From NCBI RefSeq assembly GCF_000150275.1, contig NW_002060945.1, positions 4,688,935 to 4,752,934 on the forward strand: 64,000 nucleotides of DNA, read 5' to 3'. The translations under genes were made by a program, and so were the position numbers. Below, piece by piece: positions 15,290 to 28,400 of the stretch (position 1 is the first letter of the stretch; each line of letters starts with the position of its first letter). The DNA is from Trichoplax adhaerens. Lineage: Eukaryota > Placozoa > Uniplacotomia > Trichoplacea > Trichoplacidae. The notes beneath the pieces were generated by a model that saw only the letters and a program-made list of their open reading frames with translations, ran no database searches and had not been told where the DNA came from.

Positions 15290-18200
15290 ATGAGAAAAGG
15301 CAAAATGGTGAAAGACGGGTCAAATAATGTACCTAGCCTACGCCCAACTTCTATTTGGGGCCAAGATAGAAAATTCATTTATTTAACCTTGAATCTGACA
15401 GACGCGAAAGTAAGTCAATGTGTGCAAGACCTTTAATAATTCCGCAAGTACAGTAGTTTGTTATGGAAAGTATTGATAATCAAGTCTTTATACATGCATT
15501 TATAATATTTTGCAGATACTTAGTTGATTTAGTCAGTTTGAGTTACTGTACCGTAATTTAAAATATAGTGAAAGTTATTACCATGTTTCTAATTCAAACT
15601 TTATTGTATATGCACGATCTATGCAGTATGCAACAGTCAGAATAAGGCCGGACTCGTTATTTTTTAAAGGTTTGCTAACTGTGCAATTAATTTCTAAGCT
15701 TTTACCATTTTGGACGCTGCCTGTACTGTGTAATTGATAGTATCTATTTCAGATTGACAATAAGTTTCTATTCGGACTTTTACCTCTTATTGTTAAATTA
15801 CTCTAAATAAGTTTCATAACTTACTTGGATAGATAGAACAATCATTTGTCTATTAATTATATTAATTATAATTATTACTCCGATATACAGTACGTAGAAT
15901 AACGAAGCAGCTAAGCACTATATACGAGTTCGTATTAAATTGATGTTAATTCTTAATTGTATTGGAAGTGAATAGAAATTGTAGCCCCTGTTGTAGGTGA
16001 TCTCTTTCTGTAAATAATTCGTAAATGATACTTGAACTCAATGAACTGTGGTACTCTATTCCTTGTAATGCTATGGATGTTGGCATTAAATCTATGAATC
16101 TGAGGTTGATCTACTACAACGTTTGTAAACATGCTAACCGCGCATGCAATCCCCCCATATACCATTCAAATTATTAAATTCACTTATCGCAACTTAGTAA
16201 CTCTGATTATACTGTTGTTATGCATTTTTTATTTCGATTTTGTATCTATGACCATAAAATTCAATTTTTCATTCTTATTGATGTACAGCTAATGGTATCG
16301 GTGCTAATGGTAAACATGATTATTGTCTCGATTTTGAATTCTACAAGCCTTTGCAGCCAACTGTAAGTAATGTCCTTGGTTTGTGCGATCGTTAGTCTTT
16401 ACTCAATTTTGTAAAGTCTTTTTTAATCGTATAGGTTTCTCTCTGATAGTATACATATCAACTTACTATACTATATCTTATCAATATTTGCATTATTTAA
16501 AGTTGTGAAATCTCACTTACACAGAAATCAACTTAAATATGTACAGTATACTATTTGCTATAACGTTACTTGTAAGAGTATTATGAGGTCATACTGTAGT
16601 ATTGCATCATTTAGGGAAATACTTACAAAATTTTGGGCAGAACGGTTGAATTCAAACTTTTGAAGGATAAAGTCGGTAAGGGTTTAAATCTCTTTGCTTG
16701 AAAGAGCATTCACTGTACTAGTAAATGTGACTAAATTACTCAGTAATTGAGACGATTGAGATATAATCAATTTACCTTATTACTACGGTATTTTGTACTT
16801 GAAACGCGGCCCAATTTTTCTTTTTATGTAATTTTTATCCTCACAAATCCCAAAGTAGTATAGATGTGAACAGTATATACTCATCCATAAAACAGTGTAA
16901 TTATTTTAATAGGGGAACATTGGCAGCAGTTGTGCAAGGACCAACCAAAGCCAAGCTGGCTAAAAGTCGACTTTGACAAATTTTTTGTTGAAGATGAAGA
17001 AGATGAAGAAGAAACTGATAATGTAGGCTTTAAGGGTAGCTATTTCTGTGATGGAGATTTTATCTACTAATATTCATCATATATACACGTATATACCTAT
17101 ACACGCTAGGCAAAAAGCGAAGTTGATAAAGTCATTCCTCAACTAGTTGACGCTGAAGTTCAAAAACTTCAGCAACAAGGTTTTGTATTATTTTTTGCAC
17201 TTCAGTTTATGGCCATTAATGGTGCTGTTACTAATCTGATAATGTAATAGCATATGTAAACTGATGTAGCAATTACTTTATTACTATATTAATTTTTTAT
17301 AATTCACAGTTCTAGGTCAAATTAAAGTTGGTTATCTAGTCTTTTATAATCTGCTTCAGGCAGTTTGCTTTTCCATTATCACGGGCACAATCTTAAGCAG
17401 AATAATTGCGGATCCCTATGGTATAATTACAATTTGATTTAATGATTTTATTTGCGTTCTAAACGTTAAATACCTAACTAAAGTGCAGTTAATTAAATAT
17501 TACATACACTTAAGATATTTACATATTTATAACTGTATATACTGAAAGTCTACTTCTTCAATTCGGTATCTAGATTTTCATGTTGGAACATACGATATTA
17601 CTGGATCATATATGAAATTTTGTCAAGCACTTGCGGTACTTGAAGTCATTCATCCTCTCCTTGGTATCGTGAAATCAGGCGTACTAACACCTGCTATACA
17701 AGTATGCTAATGGTCTATTTAAATTGTAATCTTTAACCTTTTCTTAACGGAATGAATTAGTGATATTATTGCTCATTACTTATACGAGGTTTTCGGTCGC
17801 AATATGGTATTGTTCATGATAATTTCACCGCAAGAAAGTATTCATGGTGAAAAGATTGTGATACTTCTATTTTTGGCATGGTCGCTAATCGAAGTTATTA
17901 GGTAATTCACCTGATTTGCTCAAAATAATTTAATAATATTACTCATCAAAAGGCCAATACTTGCAATCAAAGTAAATTTATTTTAAAAATACGAATAGAT
18001 ATCCCCAGTATGCCCTTAGCGTTATCAACTATCCAATCCGTATTATTACATGGTTACGATATACGGCTTGGATACCACTGTACCCGGTTGGATTTTATCT
18101 CGAAGGTTAGTTAAGCACAATGTATCTGAAGCTTTTTAAGGACACATCAGTAATAGTCCGAATATGTACTATTCCTGACTTTAATACATTTGATATTTGA

Positions 18201-18569
18201 AGGAGCCGTAATATGGCGGTCTATACCATTTTACCGTGAAACTGGTTATTTTTCTCTTTCACTTCCTAATCCCTACAATTTTATCTTTAACTTCTCGACT
18301 TATCTTATATTTCATCTCTCCATGCTAATAATTGGTACAGTATATCTTCTATGAATAATATTTAATTGAATGTGTTACTTTTTAGATTTAAAATACCCTA
18401 ATATATCAGCGTCGATATAATAGTATATGGTTTTACCGATGCATTATCTAATCAGCATTTCATATCGGTTGATATAGGAGGTATGTACATGTACAAACAT
18501 ATGTTCAAGCAGCGAACTAAACATCTCAAGAATATTTCTGGTACCTCTACGTCAAAAAAGAAATCTTAA
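15290..18569 (+). CDS. HACD3: Very-long-chain 3-hydroxyacyl-CoA dehydratase 3 (CS domain plus HACD/PTPLA), about 380 aa, 12 exons
   Basis: Exons: 15290 or 15305-15409, 15627-15669, 16289-16362, 16615-16675, 16913-17022, 17110-17179, 17310-17420, 17574-17701, 17789-17901, 17999-18105, 18203-18334 and 18481-18569. Two in-frame ATGs (15290, 15305) leave the start open by five residues. Residues ~15-115 form a p23/CS-like domain ending in an acidic stretch (VEDEEDEEETD). The rest is the multi-pass HACD membrane domain: FHVGTYDITG, GRNMVLFMI, SLIEVIRYPQYAL, then RYTAWIPLYPVGFYLE. The last holds the catalytic Tyr/Glu pair (Tyr300 and Glu307, counted from the second ATG). It ends in a Lys-rich tail, KKKS, fitting ER retention. 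The enzyme dehydrates 3-hydroxyacyl-CoA, the third step of the ER very-long-chain fatty acid elongation cycle. Human HACD3 is 362 aa. Confidence 0.95.
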
Positions 18570-19409
18570 TTTATTATACTATACAATTAATTATCAAGAA
18601 TTATCTTCAGTTTTCAGTAGTGAAATCTCTCCCCTTAACTAGATATTTCACTCTGCTGTTCATAATTGCATAGTATCGACTGATGATAATAACCGATAGT
18701 ATAACACTATCTTACATAAGCAATATTCATCCATATTAATTAAGTAGGTTTATTATTATTTCCAAACAACTTGCTGATATGCTTCTTTGTTAAGGTGAAT
18801 TGCTTTTTTATGGCATATAAATTTACGAAAGTTAAAGGATGGCGTGAATGAAACGATTATGCCCTTATTAGTGCTAAATTTATTGTAGTTCCTATTATCA
18901 TTGATCTGAGATATCATAGAGTATTCTCAATTTTGTTATATGTAGTGCATTGGATTATGTATGTTGTTCTAAGATATGGTTGTAATAGATGATTTATTAA
19001 AGTTCTTTGCGAATTAAACCATATAAGTAAAAATTTCGCTAAAAGATATACTAGATATTAGTACTATTTGTTAAGCGGAATTTTAGCATCAATAAAGATG
19101 GTTAGCATTTTAAGATATAAATACAGTACTATAGGAGCTTAATTCGAATAGTGTATAGTAATTACATATTTTAGAGCTAAATTTTAAGTTATTCGGATTA
19201 TACAGTACTGTAAATCGCGTTGTTGTCCAGTCAGCCTGTATTGGCTGATCACACAGACTGACCGGGAGTCTTGGACACTATCATACATTACATGGTTACT
19301 TATTCGAAACCTATTGGTCACTAAGATAAAATGATCCAGTCTGATTTCCAATTAAATGGACGTTGCAGTAAATTTTCATTAACTTCAAATCCATTATCTC
19401 TTGACCAGC
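18570..19409. other. Intergenic, 3' regions of convergent HACD3 and BORCS8
   Basis: AT-rich sequence with no supported gene. One TACAGTACTGTA palindrome lies at 19201-19212, and a GC-richer patch follows at about 19213-19275. Confidence 0.6.
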
Positions 19410-20341
19410 TCAAGATACCCGAGTATCATCGGGGCGCGGCGATGGATCTCTTCTAGCTTCCTTCAAATCAGATGAGTAATGTAAGGACGTTCTTGCCAAA
19501 TTTTGCATAAAGAGGAAGCTTTTTTTTACATCAAAATTTTCAACTGTCCTGAAAAGTGACAGTTAATGCAGTATTGACAATCAATCATTTCGATATGTAA
19601 AAGATAGAAAAAGCAATCATTAATATCGTCATTTAACTTACTGCAGTGCGTAGTCGGCATCGAAAGATTTGCCTTCTATGCTGCGTTCTATGGTTGTAAC
19701 TTCAATCTGCAGTATATAAATTACTGTTATTAAAATTTCTCTTAAATCAGTAATATTCGCACTTACATACGCTCATACTACTTATTGCAATTAAACAGTT
19801 CTATTTATTACATTACTAATGCAATGTGCAAATGTAGGCGTACTGGGCATACAGTACTCGAATGCCATCATATACTCTAGACAAAATTGCGACCGGAGTT
19901 TTAGGATTACAAACCTTCACTTCAATCAAAATAGGTAAAGTCTTCCTGACATGTTCTTGTAATCGGAACATCCCCAGACTAGGTTCGTTTGCCAATATGT
20001 GGAGGCACTCAGAAAATTTGTCTGTCACTTGAAATTGGGATTAAAATAAAAATTATTAATTAATTATATGACCACCAAACCTTACGGGATTGGTGTCTGT
20101 TAACTGTTGAGGGATTCTTGCTATGTAAGACAGGCGAACATGATTTGCAAATGCATAACGTGCTGTACTTTCATATTGATAGTTCGAGACCACAATGGAG
20201 GTATAACTCTGCTACAGTTTTATTAAGGAAACTTCTACTAGAGAATGAATTCTTGAACTTGGATATTTACGAATAAGAATAAACTTACTATACTGTACCT
20301 TTTTTTGTTTTTGATGACGTATCACCGTCAGTATCGTTCAT
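19410..20341 (-). CDS. BORCS8: BORC complex subunit 8 (BORCS8/MEF2BNB), 119 aa, 4 exons
   Basis: Exons in transcript order: 20299-20341 (MNDTDGDTSSKTKK), 19915-20027, 19642-19706 and 19410-19548 (stop TGA). They total 360 nt with consistent phases. The conserved N-terminal block is VTDKFSECLHILANEPSLG, followed by MFRLQEHVRKTLP, then a less conserved helix (ERSIEGKSFDADYAL) and NFDVKKSFLFMQNL. The tail is polar and proline-containing. The length equals human BORCS8 (119 aa). In animals BORC sits on lysosomes, recruits Arl8 and kinesin, and drives peripheral lysosome movement and autophagosome-lysosome fusion. Convergent with HACD3. Confidence 0.93.
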
Positions 20342-20427
20342 TTGAACAGGCTGTAATAAGATACCACACGGTATTAGAATGAAATTCACAAATCTCCGAT
20401 AATAAATAAATAATAATAATAATATAA

Positions 20428-21204
20428 TTACTGTGGAGTCAATGCTAGACCACCATTACTAAGCGATTTACGAGCTGGTTTAATCAGCCGTAGAAGAGTT
20501 TGTAACTTGTAGTAAAGCATAAAATGTATGTTTCTATCAACGTATTTAATTACTGTATATTCTACAGAGTCCACGCACGAGAATACTGTACAAGTATTCA
20601 AAGCAGTGCAACCCTCAATCAAATTGTATCCTCGCTAATGTTGAAACTATAATAATGTCAAGTATTATATGCTTTCCTATCAATCATTAATCATCCTCAA
20701 GGCTAGTTTCAATTGATGATAATTCATCTACCTGGACCTATATGACCTAAGCTCATTTAGGCTCGGACCGAAGCTAATCATCTTTGCAATATTTATTTAG
20801 GCAAAGTCAGCTACGATATGTTACATTCAGTAGCTATTGCATTAATTACGTTTATTGCACTGTAAATACAGGTTTTACTAGCTACTTACTGTAATTTACC
20901 ACAAAGGTAGTTGTAGCAGCAGCACCCAAATACGTTTACAAACGATACTTTACCTCCAACAAAGTACAGTATTCGTAAAGTACTTGTCAAAGTAATTCAA
21001 CAATTTTAATCGGAAATTTTGTTGTAAAAACATTAAACTGATTCCACTGTGCACGCTTGTAATATTGGTAGTGGACCGTACTTTATGTGCAATACTAATA
21101 ATAATAATCATTACATGATAAGTGCAATTATAAAATCAAATTTCAAATTGTAAACGAGGAAAGAAATTGTAATACAAACTTATCCTTACATCAACCGGGG
21201 CCAT
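20428..21204 (-). CDS. Unresolved small gene candidate (first exon MAPVD, possible last exon)
   Basis: The minus strand has ATG at 21204 with five codons (MAPVD) ending at a GTAAGG donor (exon 21190-21204, phase 0). About 600 bp downstream an open frame to 20428 ends with KLQTLLRLIKPARKSLSNGG and LALTPQ before TAA, with a possible acceptor (TACAAG) before LQTLL. A middle exon was not established: a donor at 20886-20891 follows an open stretch, but its phase does not join the flanking exons. BORCS8 starts 87 bp past the stop. I do not recognise the product and the model may be wrong. Confidence 0.25.
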
Positions 21205-22446
21205 TTCTGACAATTTTAAGCCAGGTATAAGTTATTATAAATCGATCAGCTTTGCACTGTTTACCATTCCAAAAATATAATATACAGTAGAAATTGCAAT
21301 TTTAATTTGATCCAGTTGTCATTTTTATCACCTTTATACCGTACTGACAGACGTTTAATCTTGTATTATACTGTACTGTACAGTACTGTAGCTTGCAATG
21401 ATGTAAAATACTGTACAGTACAGCAGAGACCCTCAGAGACTCTACTTGTACTGTACTGAACAGTATTATCTACGATATACTGTATACAGTATATATATAT
21501 ATTTTATTTTATAGTCTGTCTATCCGCACGCCTGTATGATCAAAAGAAACTCTCTAGTCTATACTCTCTAATGCAGGCTGACACGGTTCAGGTACCTATA
21601 AATCTTCTATTGGAACTTAATGTTGCAAAAGCTACTAACCAAAACAGCAGCAATTTTAGAATCATGCATAGAAAGCTTTATATCTGATAATGTAACGATA
21701 AAATCTAAGAATACTGCTATGAAATAGGGTAGAGTATATGAATTAAAGTGTAATATTTGTAACAACTTTACGTATGATCTCTCGGAAGTTTTACCCTTAC
21801 GTACAATAAGACTAATACATCAATATTTAATAAAGATACATAAATTTTATACGAAAATTTGTATTCATCGCAAAAACTGTGTGAAACTCGCTTATCATCA
21901 TATCACAGTTATCAACCAAATTTAATTTTGTTTTACTTTAGCACACCTGTATTTAGCAGACATGCTAAGTGTGTAAATAATTTACACCTGATTTAATAAT
22001 ATTACTGTATAATTTATTACAGTACTATAATTTATTTCGCTATGCTATACAGTCTGAATAGGACAGCGTAATTTGCGAAACGAATTGATTTAGCTAATAT
22101 TCTGCATGTAGACGATGCCATTAACCATTTCATGACTTGGTAATAGCTAACTAACATAAAATAATAAGTACATCACGAAAATAGCTTACAGAAGTATCTT
22201 TACAAATTATACATTAAAAGTAATCATAGGACCATAAATAGTCGTCCAATATCAAAATAAAATACTGAAGTGAAACAGTTAGTGGTTCTATTTAATATAT
22301 GTACTAGATGCTCGTGTATATTACAGTGTCATTTCTAATCCTCAGCAGGTAGAATTCTCTCTTGCAGTCTTTTATGGATAAATGAACATAAATAATTACT
22401 GTCAGGTGACACTTCACAATTCGTTAAAGCGGGTAACACATGTCAA
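21205..22446. other. Intergenic region upstream of the 20428-21204 candidate and downstream of TOP3A
   Basis: Contains the palindrome cluster at 21369-21466, an AT run at 21482-21504, and AT-rich sequence out to the TOP3A stop. No gene supported. Confidence 0.6.
21369..21466. repeat. TACTGTACAGTA palindrome array, cluster 2
   Basis: Fused copies at 21369-21390, a second block at 21409-21423 and a third at 21448-21466, separated by GC-richer spacers (CAGAGACCCTCAGAGAC). It begins 165 bp upstream of the minus-strand ATG at 21204 and is followed by an AT run at 21482-21504. Confidence 0.75.
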
Positions 22447-25400
22447 CTAATCGTAATCCTCTTCATATGGGTCATCTCCGTAATAATCTGACATAGAAAA
22501 GATTTATTGACTACGTGAAGACTGTGTAATCGAATTTACAAGTAGGAAAATCTTAAATTAGTCAAACCTTCTTGATTGCCGTTATAAGTTTTGGTCCGCT
22601 TCCTACGGTAGCTACCCCTGGAACCCCTAGATCCTCTAGGACCTCTACCACGACGACCCCGATATGATCTTTTCGTTCCGTTTTCATTCCAGTTCGAAGT
22701 AGTGGCTGCAGATGTATCATCGACCCATTTGAAAAACGTACACTGATTCCCTTGTGGTTTAGAGCAACAATAAAATTGTCGGCCTTTATTTGCACCCTCT
22801 TTTTGCACTGTACGGCTAATGAAAAAGTATTCGTAATTACAGATTTTTATTAATGAAAGGATGTAATCTTTGACAATCCTAGCGCAGAACACGATATGAG
22901 AACTGTTTAATTTCATCTTACAAACCTAACCGCAGGAATATCACATAAACACTTGACGCAGCTATTATCTCCACTGATAGCAATAGATAGATGATAAAAG
23001 AGAGTTAGTAATACGACCTAAAAATTATTAATTTTTTCACATAAAGACCTAGTGTTTCCATCATGAAGGCCGCTTGAACCAGGAAAAGCATTATTGGACG
23101 AAAAGGTACGACTGCCACTACTACCTCGTTGAGCTACATATTTTTTACAAAATTAATCTAATGTTTAGAATAACATTTTAATATCTACCTAAAAATTAGG
23201 CCGAAGTACTTGTATTTGAAAATCTTTGAAGGTTGTAAAGTGTAGAGGCTAAATGATCTCTTACCTTGGTTTTGCGGTTCATCCGCCCATAAAAAGAAAC
23301 CACATGCAGAGCTATCACGCTTATTGCATTTGTAGAATTGTCGACCTTACCAAAACGTATAAAAATAATTAGCTAATGTTCAAATTTTTCATAAAGGGAA
23401 AATTATTTTCGTCATACGTATACTATACAAATCCACCAATTATACGTTATAAGCTCGGCGTACCACAATTTGGTCCTTGTTTCTTGACCGTTAGCAAAAT
23501 AGCTTCCTCTTCACAGTTGCACACAATTTCATTGCCAGCTTAACCAACACAAGAGGAAAATACAAGTATAGTTACAGTACCGCAAGGTCAATATTTACAA
23601 TTTCTTTGCAATTATGGTGTCTATACCTTGTCCGTCATTGTTTCGATAAGTTGAAAAACCTGTGGAAGAATTTGATTTTCTATTTCTGCTATTATCTCTG
23701 TTACCACCAAAATTAGATCTGTTTCTAGGATATCTACTATTTGATCGATTATTATTATCTCCAATGTGATCAACGGTAGGCCGTGAAAATGTATTATGAG
23801 TGTTTGTTTGAGTTGGTCCATCACTTGGTGGATCATCTAATAAACAAGTACTGCTATATAAGTTCGTAAATCTAAGATCAATTTACGAATTTACGAATTT
23901 ACTGTATATGGTTTTACCCTGAAAATTATCCATGATTTGGTCAGATTCGTTAATTAAGTATTTTGAAAGAGCCACATCAAGTTTAGTGGCCTATGAAAAA
24001 AATTTTATGCGATCCGTTCATGTAAACAATTAAATATGTATTAGAGATTGCTATATTTCATAAAAGGTAACTACTGCTACTACATAGCAAGTACATGATT
24101 GTAGTTTACCTCAGCAGCAGCTTTAACAAATACTTCCTTATATTTTGTTATCTGCTCTTGGAGGACTTCTAGATTTTTAAAAATAATTGTGCAGTAATAA
24201 TATTTTAGTATAAGAAACAACTAAAAGGTGATATAAAAATATAAGTAAAGCACCTGTTTTATTTCTCGTTCCTTCACATATTCTGTTAAAATTAAGTATT
24301 AAATACAGGGTTTTAAAGCCTTTATTCATCACGTTAACTTATTTTATTGATAAACTAAACACCTTTTCAGGCCAGCTTCTAGTTCTGCCCTCAGTTTGGG
24401 TTTTGACATCTCGAACCCCATGGAGTCATAACCTGAATAAACGTTAATGAAAACTAAAATAAATATGATTTCCGAATGAATTTCTTCACTAGAATCATCA
24501 CCTTCCACTAATCCTATACCAAGTTCGCCCGGTACAAAGCGGCCGTTTTGTACCGCCACGTATTTACGTGCTTTTATCGTTTCAATATGTTCGGCATGTG
24601 TTGCATCAGTCCCTTATAATGTTGAAATAGTATCTTAGAAGATTGATACGCCTATAGTAGCCACAACCTTAAGTGGATATCCTTACCAATTCCGTTTTTA
24701 TCCATAAGGTCAATCAAATTTGATTCCGTAAGAAGGGGAGGAGGTTCTGTGCGACCTTCTACCATCTGTAAGGGAAGAAACTATATTAATAAAAGTGGCC
24801 TTGCTTACAATATCTTTGGGGTATATTAAAATTGAGAATTACCGATATGTTAGTTGGTTGAAATTGTTGGCCTTCAACGAACGCCGGCAGGGGCTGTTAA
24901 AATTGTTAACGTATAATCAAGCCTGACATAGAACAGATCTTATAGCAATTGATAATTTTTTATTTATTCCACCTTATCTGACCAACGATCATATGGGTAA
25001 ACTTCCAAATAATTTTTAGCAATTATGATCAAACCCTGTACAGCAAACTGCAAATTGGATAGTTATCAACATTTTAATAAGCGCTTAAATTTCAGTCTAT
25101 ACTCTACTTTTTCAACTGTGGATTAGCATCCATTAAAAAATCCTATATTGCTTAACTACCGGCTGCATACGAATGTACAAATCTTATGTAAGGTAAAACT
25201 CACTAGTTCGCGGGCGATTGTAATTTCAACTATAGTTTCTGATCCTTCAGCATCCTAAGAAAATGATAGACAATGAGATAAATACCTACTAAAAATATAC
25301 AATATTAGTAATAAACGAAATAAAGCCATTGTTCACCTGAGAGCAGCACGCTAAGAAGTGTCTGACTACTAGTTCGTAAATTCGCTTTTCATTTCCCTGT

Positions 25401-28400
25401 AATTAAAATCATATATCCAGTATGCTTAAAAGCAAAAATATCATTCAGCTTACGCATATCACCTGTAAAGTATTAGTAAATTTAGTAGGATGAATAGGTG
25501 GATGGGCGTTATCAGTTTTCTTCCCCCATCTTGGAGTTGGTCCTCTCTCGACTAGACTTTTAGCAAAATCTAAGAACACTTTATTAGAATTAAGTTGCAA
25601 TATTGAGAAAACCTATTCAGCTGTACCTCCCCATTCGCTACTTTCAGTCTGATATTCAATAAGCTGTCTCAGATTCATCGATGATGGAAACTGGTTTGTT
25701 TCAGTTCTTGGGTAACTGATAAATCTGAATTTAATGTCATGGAGATAGTTGGCCATTACTTACTCAGAATCTTAAAGAATACAAGAATATAAGTGTGGTC
25801 CAAACTTACCCTCGATTATATAATTTTTCTGCAATTTTCATAGCTTCTTTAGCACCGATTTTTAACTTCCGTGAAACCAATTTCTCAAACTCCTAAAGAA
25901 TCATGTGTTCAAATATTGTACGCGACTCTTATAATTAATTAGATTAGAACTATTGCCTAACCACAGTATCCAGCGGTAATGGTCTCCATTTGCTTTTTGG
26001 CTTACTAACAACACTTGTAACCGTTGCTAAAGGATTCTGAATAAAAAAATTAACATAGCAAGTTACAGGTTAACCTTTGTAATTATAATACAGTACTGCC
26101 ACGATGAGAAAATATTGTACCTCTAAACAGATTTGATGGATAACTTCACATGCGTGACGATAGAATAATCGAACTCTAATCATAAGTTTGGTTTAATCAG
26201 AAAATTTGCTGTGAACAAAACGAAGCTACGCATACATAACGTAATGTAGATATGCAATTCTAGCAGATTGTACCGCTATGGCCATACAATCACTGTGTAT
26301 ACCTCTTCCAATTAAAATCAATGACTCCATCCTCAGTATCAAGGGTAACTAAAATTAAAAAAGGTAACAATGGAGCCCACACATTTTACAGCCAAATTTA
26401 ACTTAGAATGGATCATGATATCAAAGATGGGTAGGATGAACCATGACAAACCTTTAATCTTATAGAAATCTTCAGATATAAAAGCATCGATTTCCTTGAA
26501 CTAAATTTTTATAGATTCCGAAATTAGTAATTGTTGTTTTCTTGCTATTGGTGTGATACATAATGATTCCGAATTTTTACCCGTGAGACTACAAAACCAA
26601 GCGTGGGAAATTGACAACTTCCTACAATATGGCAATACCAGTATGGTTAGTAAAAAATACTTTTTAGTTTTAGGTTAAATCTAAAACTTTTTTAATATAT
26701 ATTGCCTAACCATAACTAATCAGTTGATCTTTTAGATGAGCTGCAAATATTCTCTGTAAGCGTAAAGTTTGAAACCTCGTGAAAGCAGCTCCTAAAAATT
26801 AATAGAAATAGTAAATGCTATCAATATTATAATACTTAATGAATATCAGCTAATTAGAATATACAGTAGAACATGGTATAAAAACTAAGCCTACATTATT
26901 GAACATTTGCTTTACTGTATTTTATAATATTATGCAATACAAATTATACAAAGCTACTATTAGTAGTTGACATACCAATTCTTAAATCCAATTCCTGTCT
27001 AACATCAACTGCGTCTGATTGCAAATTATCTGGGCGCGTTAAATTTTCACATGCCCTCATGATTGATCTTGTTTTCAAATTAAATTTAGATAAATCTTTT
27101 ATTACTTCAGATTATTTTAATTTGTATAGTAGTAAATGCTAAGGAAACTGAGATACCTATAGGTAATTTCCGAAAATCTTGCACGATGTATTTCGATTCT
27201 CGGCTTAACTGTTGTAAAAATCCCCCAAAAATAAATTGTTTAACACCGAATCAACTTAAAATTTTATAACGTTGTATCTACGTATGTGATTAGATACTGA
27301 CAGTAATTCGCATCACTTGCAGTTATATACAGTATTAGCTATTGCGAGCACAATATTCAATAAATCGTAATCTTTATGGATATACCTGCCTTACAAACAC
27401 TGATAATCTCATGTCCAATATTTTCTCCTTCTCTATCTCCATCAGTCCAAATAATTAAAGTATTACAATTACGGATCTCGCGTTCAAGTGTTTTCTACAG
27501 GTAAGACAAATTAAGAAAGCCGGTATATACGTACACTATATATATAGCAAGCTCGGAATATCATAAAGGGTACATTGACATATTGGTGGGCCAAATATAA
27601 ATGAACAGATCTGCTCGTATTCTAAAAAACGGTAGTTCTTGCTCAATATAGTAATGATATTACTTGCTATCCATTAGCTACTTAAAACAAAATCTCAAGT
27701 CGGATAAGTGCCTGAAATACCTACTTATCGAGGATGATATACATGATATCGCCACATGAATACTGATTAATTAATGATTTTAACCAAGAATTAGAGAAAC
27801 ACTATGTACTGTATATGATTGAATCCGTATATCCGATATGCGTACTTTATGATGTTAATACTGTGTAAATGTAGGCAAATCAAGTCTATTATATGCACGC
27901 AAATTACTGATTGTACAATGGAAGAGAGCATTATAGAGATACATGCAGGCAACAGATCTAAATTGTCTTATATGTGAAGAGGTTATAGAATTAAAGCGAA
28001 TGTTCTACTGTTACGTGTTTACGGTATATCATGTTACTTTTTTTATCTTTCTACATTTTTTAATGTCCTTTATTGAAAAGTACATTATCCAACCTTAATA
28101 GGGATGTTAGTACCAGTGCAGAATTTTTGGACTTGGGCTTCGAATAACTCCACAGGTAAACAACTATTCCTAAGCAGATACTCATAAATCAGAAAGTATG
28201 CTCACACTGCAAATCGTGCGCGCTTACGATTTAAAAAAATTCTGCTATACTCGTATGCATGAAATTAATTAGGAAATATCTATTCACTCTGTAAACTAGC
28301 TTTCAATTCGTTATCATACCACTTTTGAAAGTTGCTCAGAAAATCCATTGATAATAGATGACCAGATACAGAGGTCATGACCATGCGGCAGCTCTATAAT

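Noticed and set aside
20884-20960. Candidate middle exon of the 20428-21204 gene
   Set aside because: Only one frame is open to the GTAAGT donor, and its phase fits neither the MAPVD exon nor the proposed last exon.
22562-22795. Second minus-strand frame over the last GRF exon of TOP3A
   Set aside because: Out-of-frame shadow of exon 32; the true frame carries the GRF residues and matches splice phases.
23621-23836. Minus-strand frame rich in Ile/Asp/Glu over TOP3A exon 27
   Set aside because: Wrong frame of the linker exon; the phase-consistent frame is Asn/Ser/Arg-rich and joins both neighbours.
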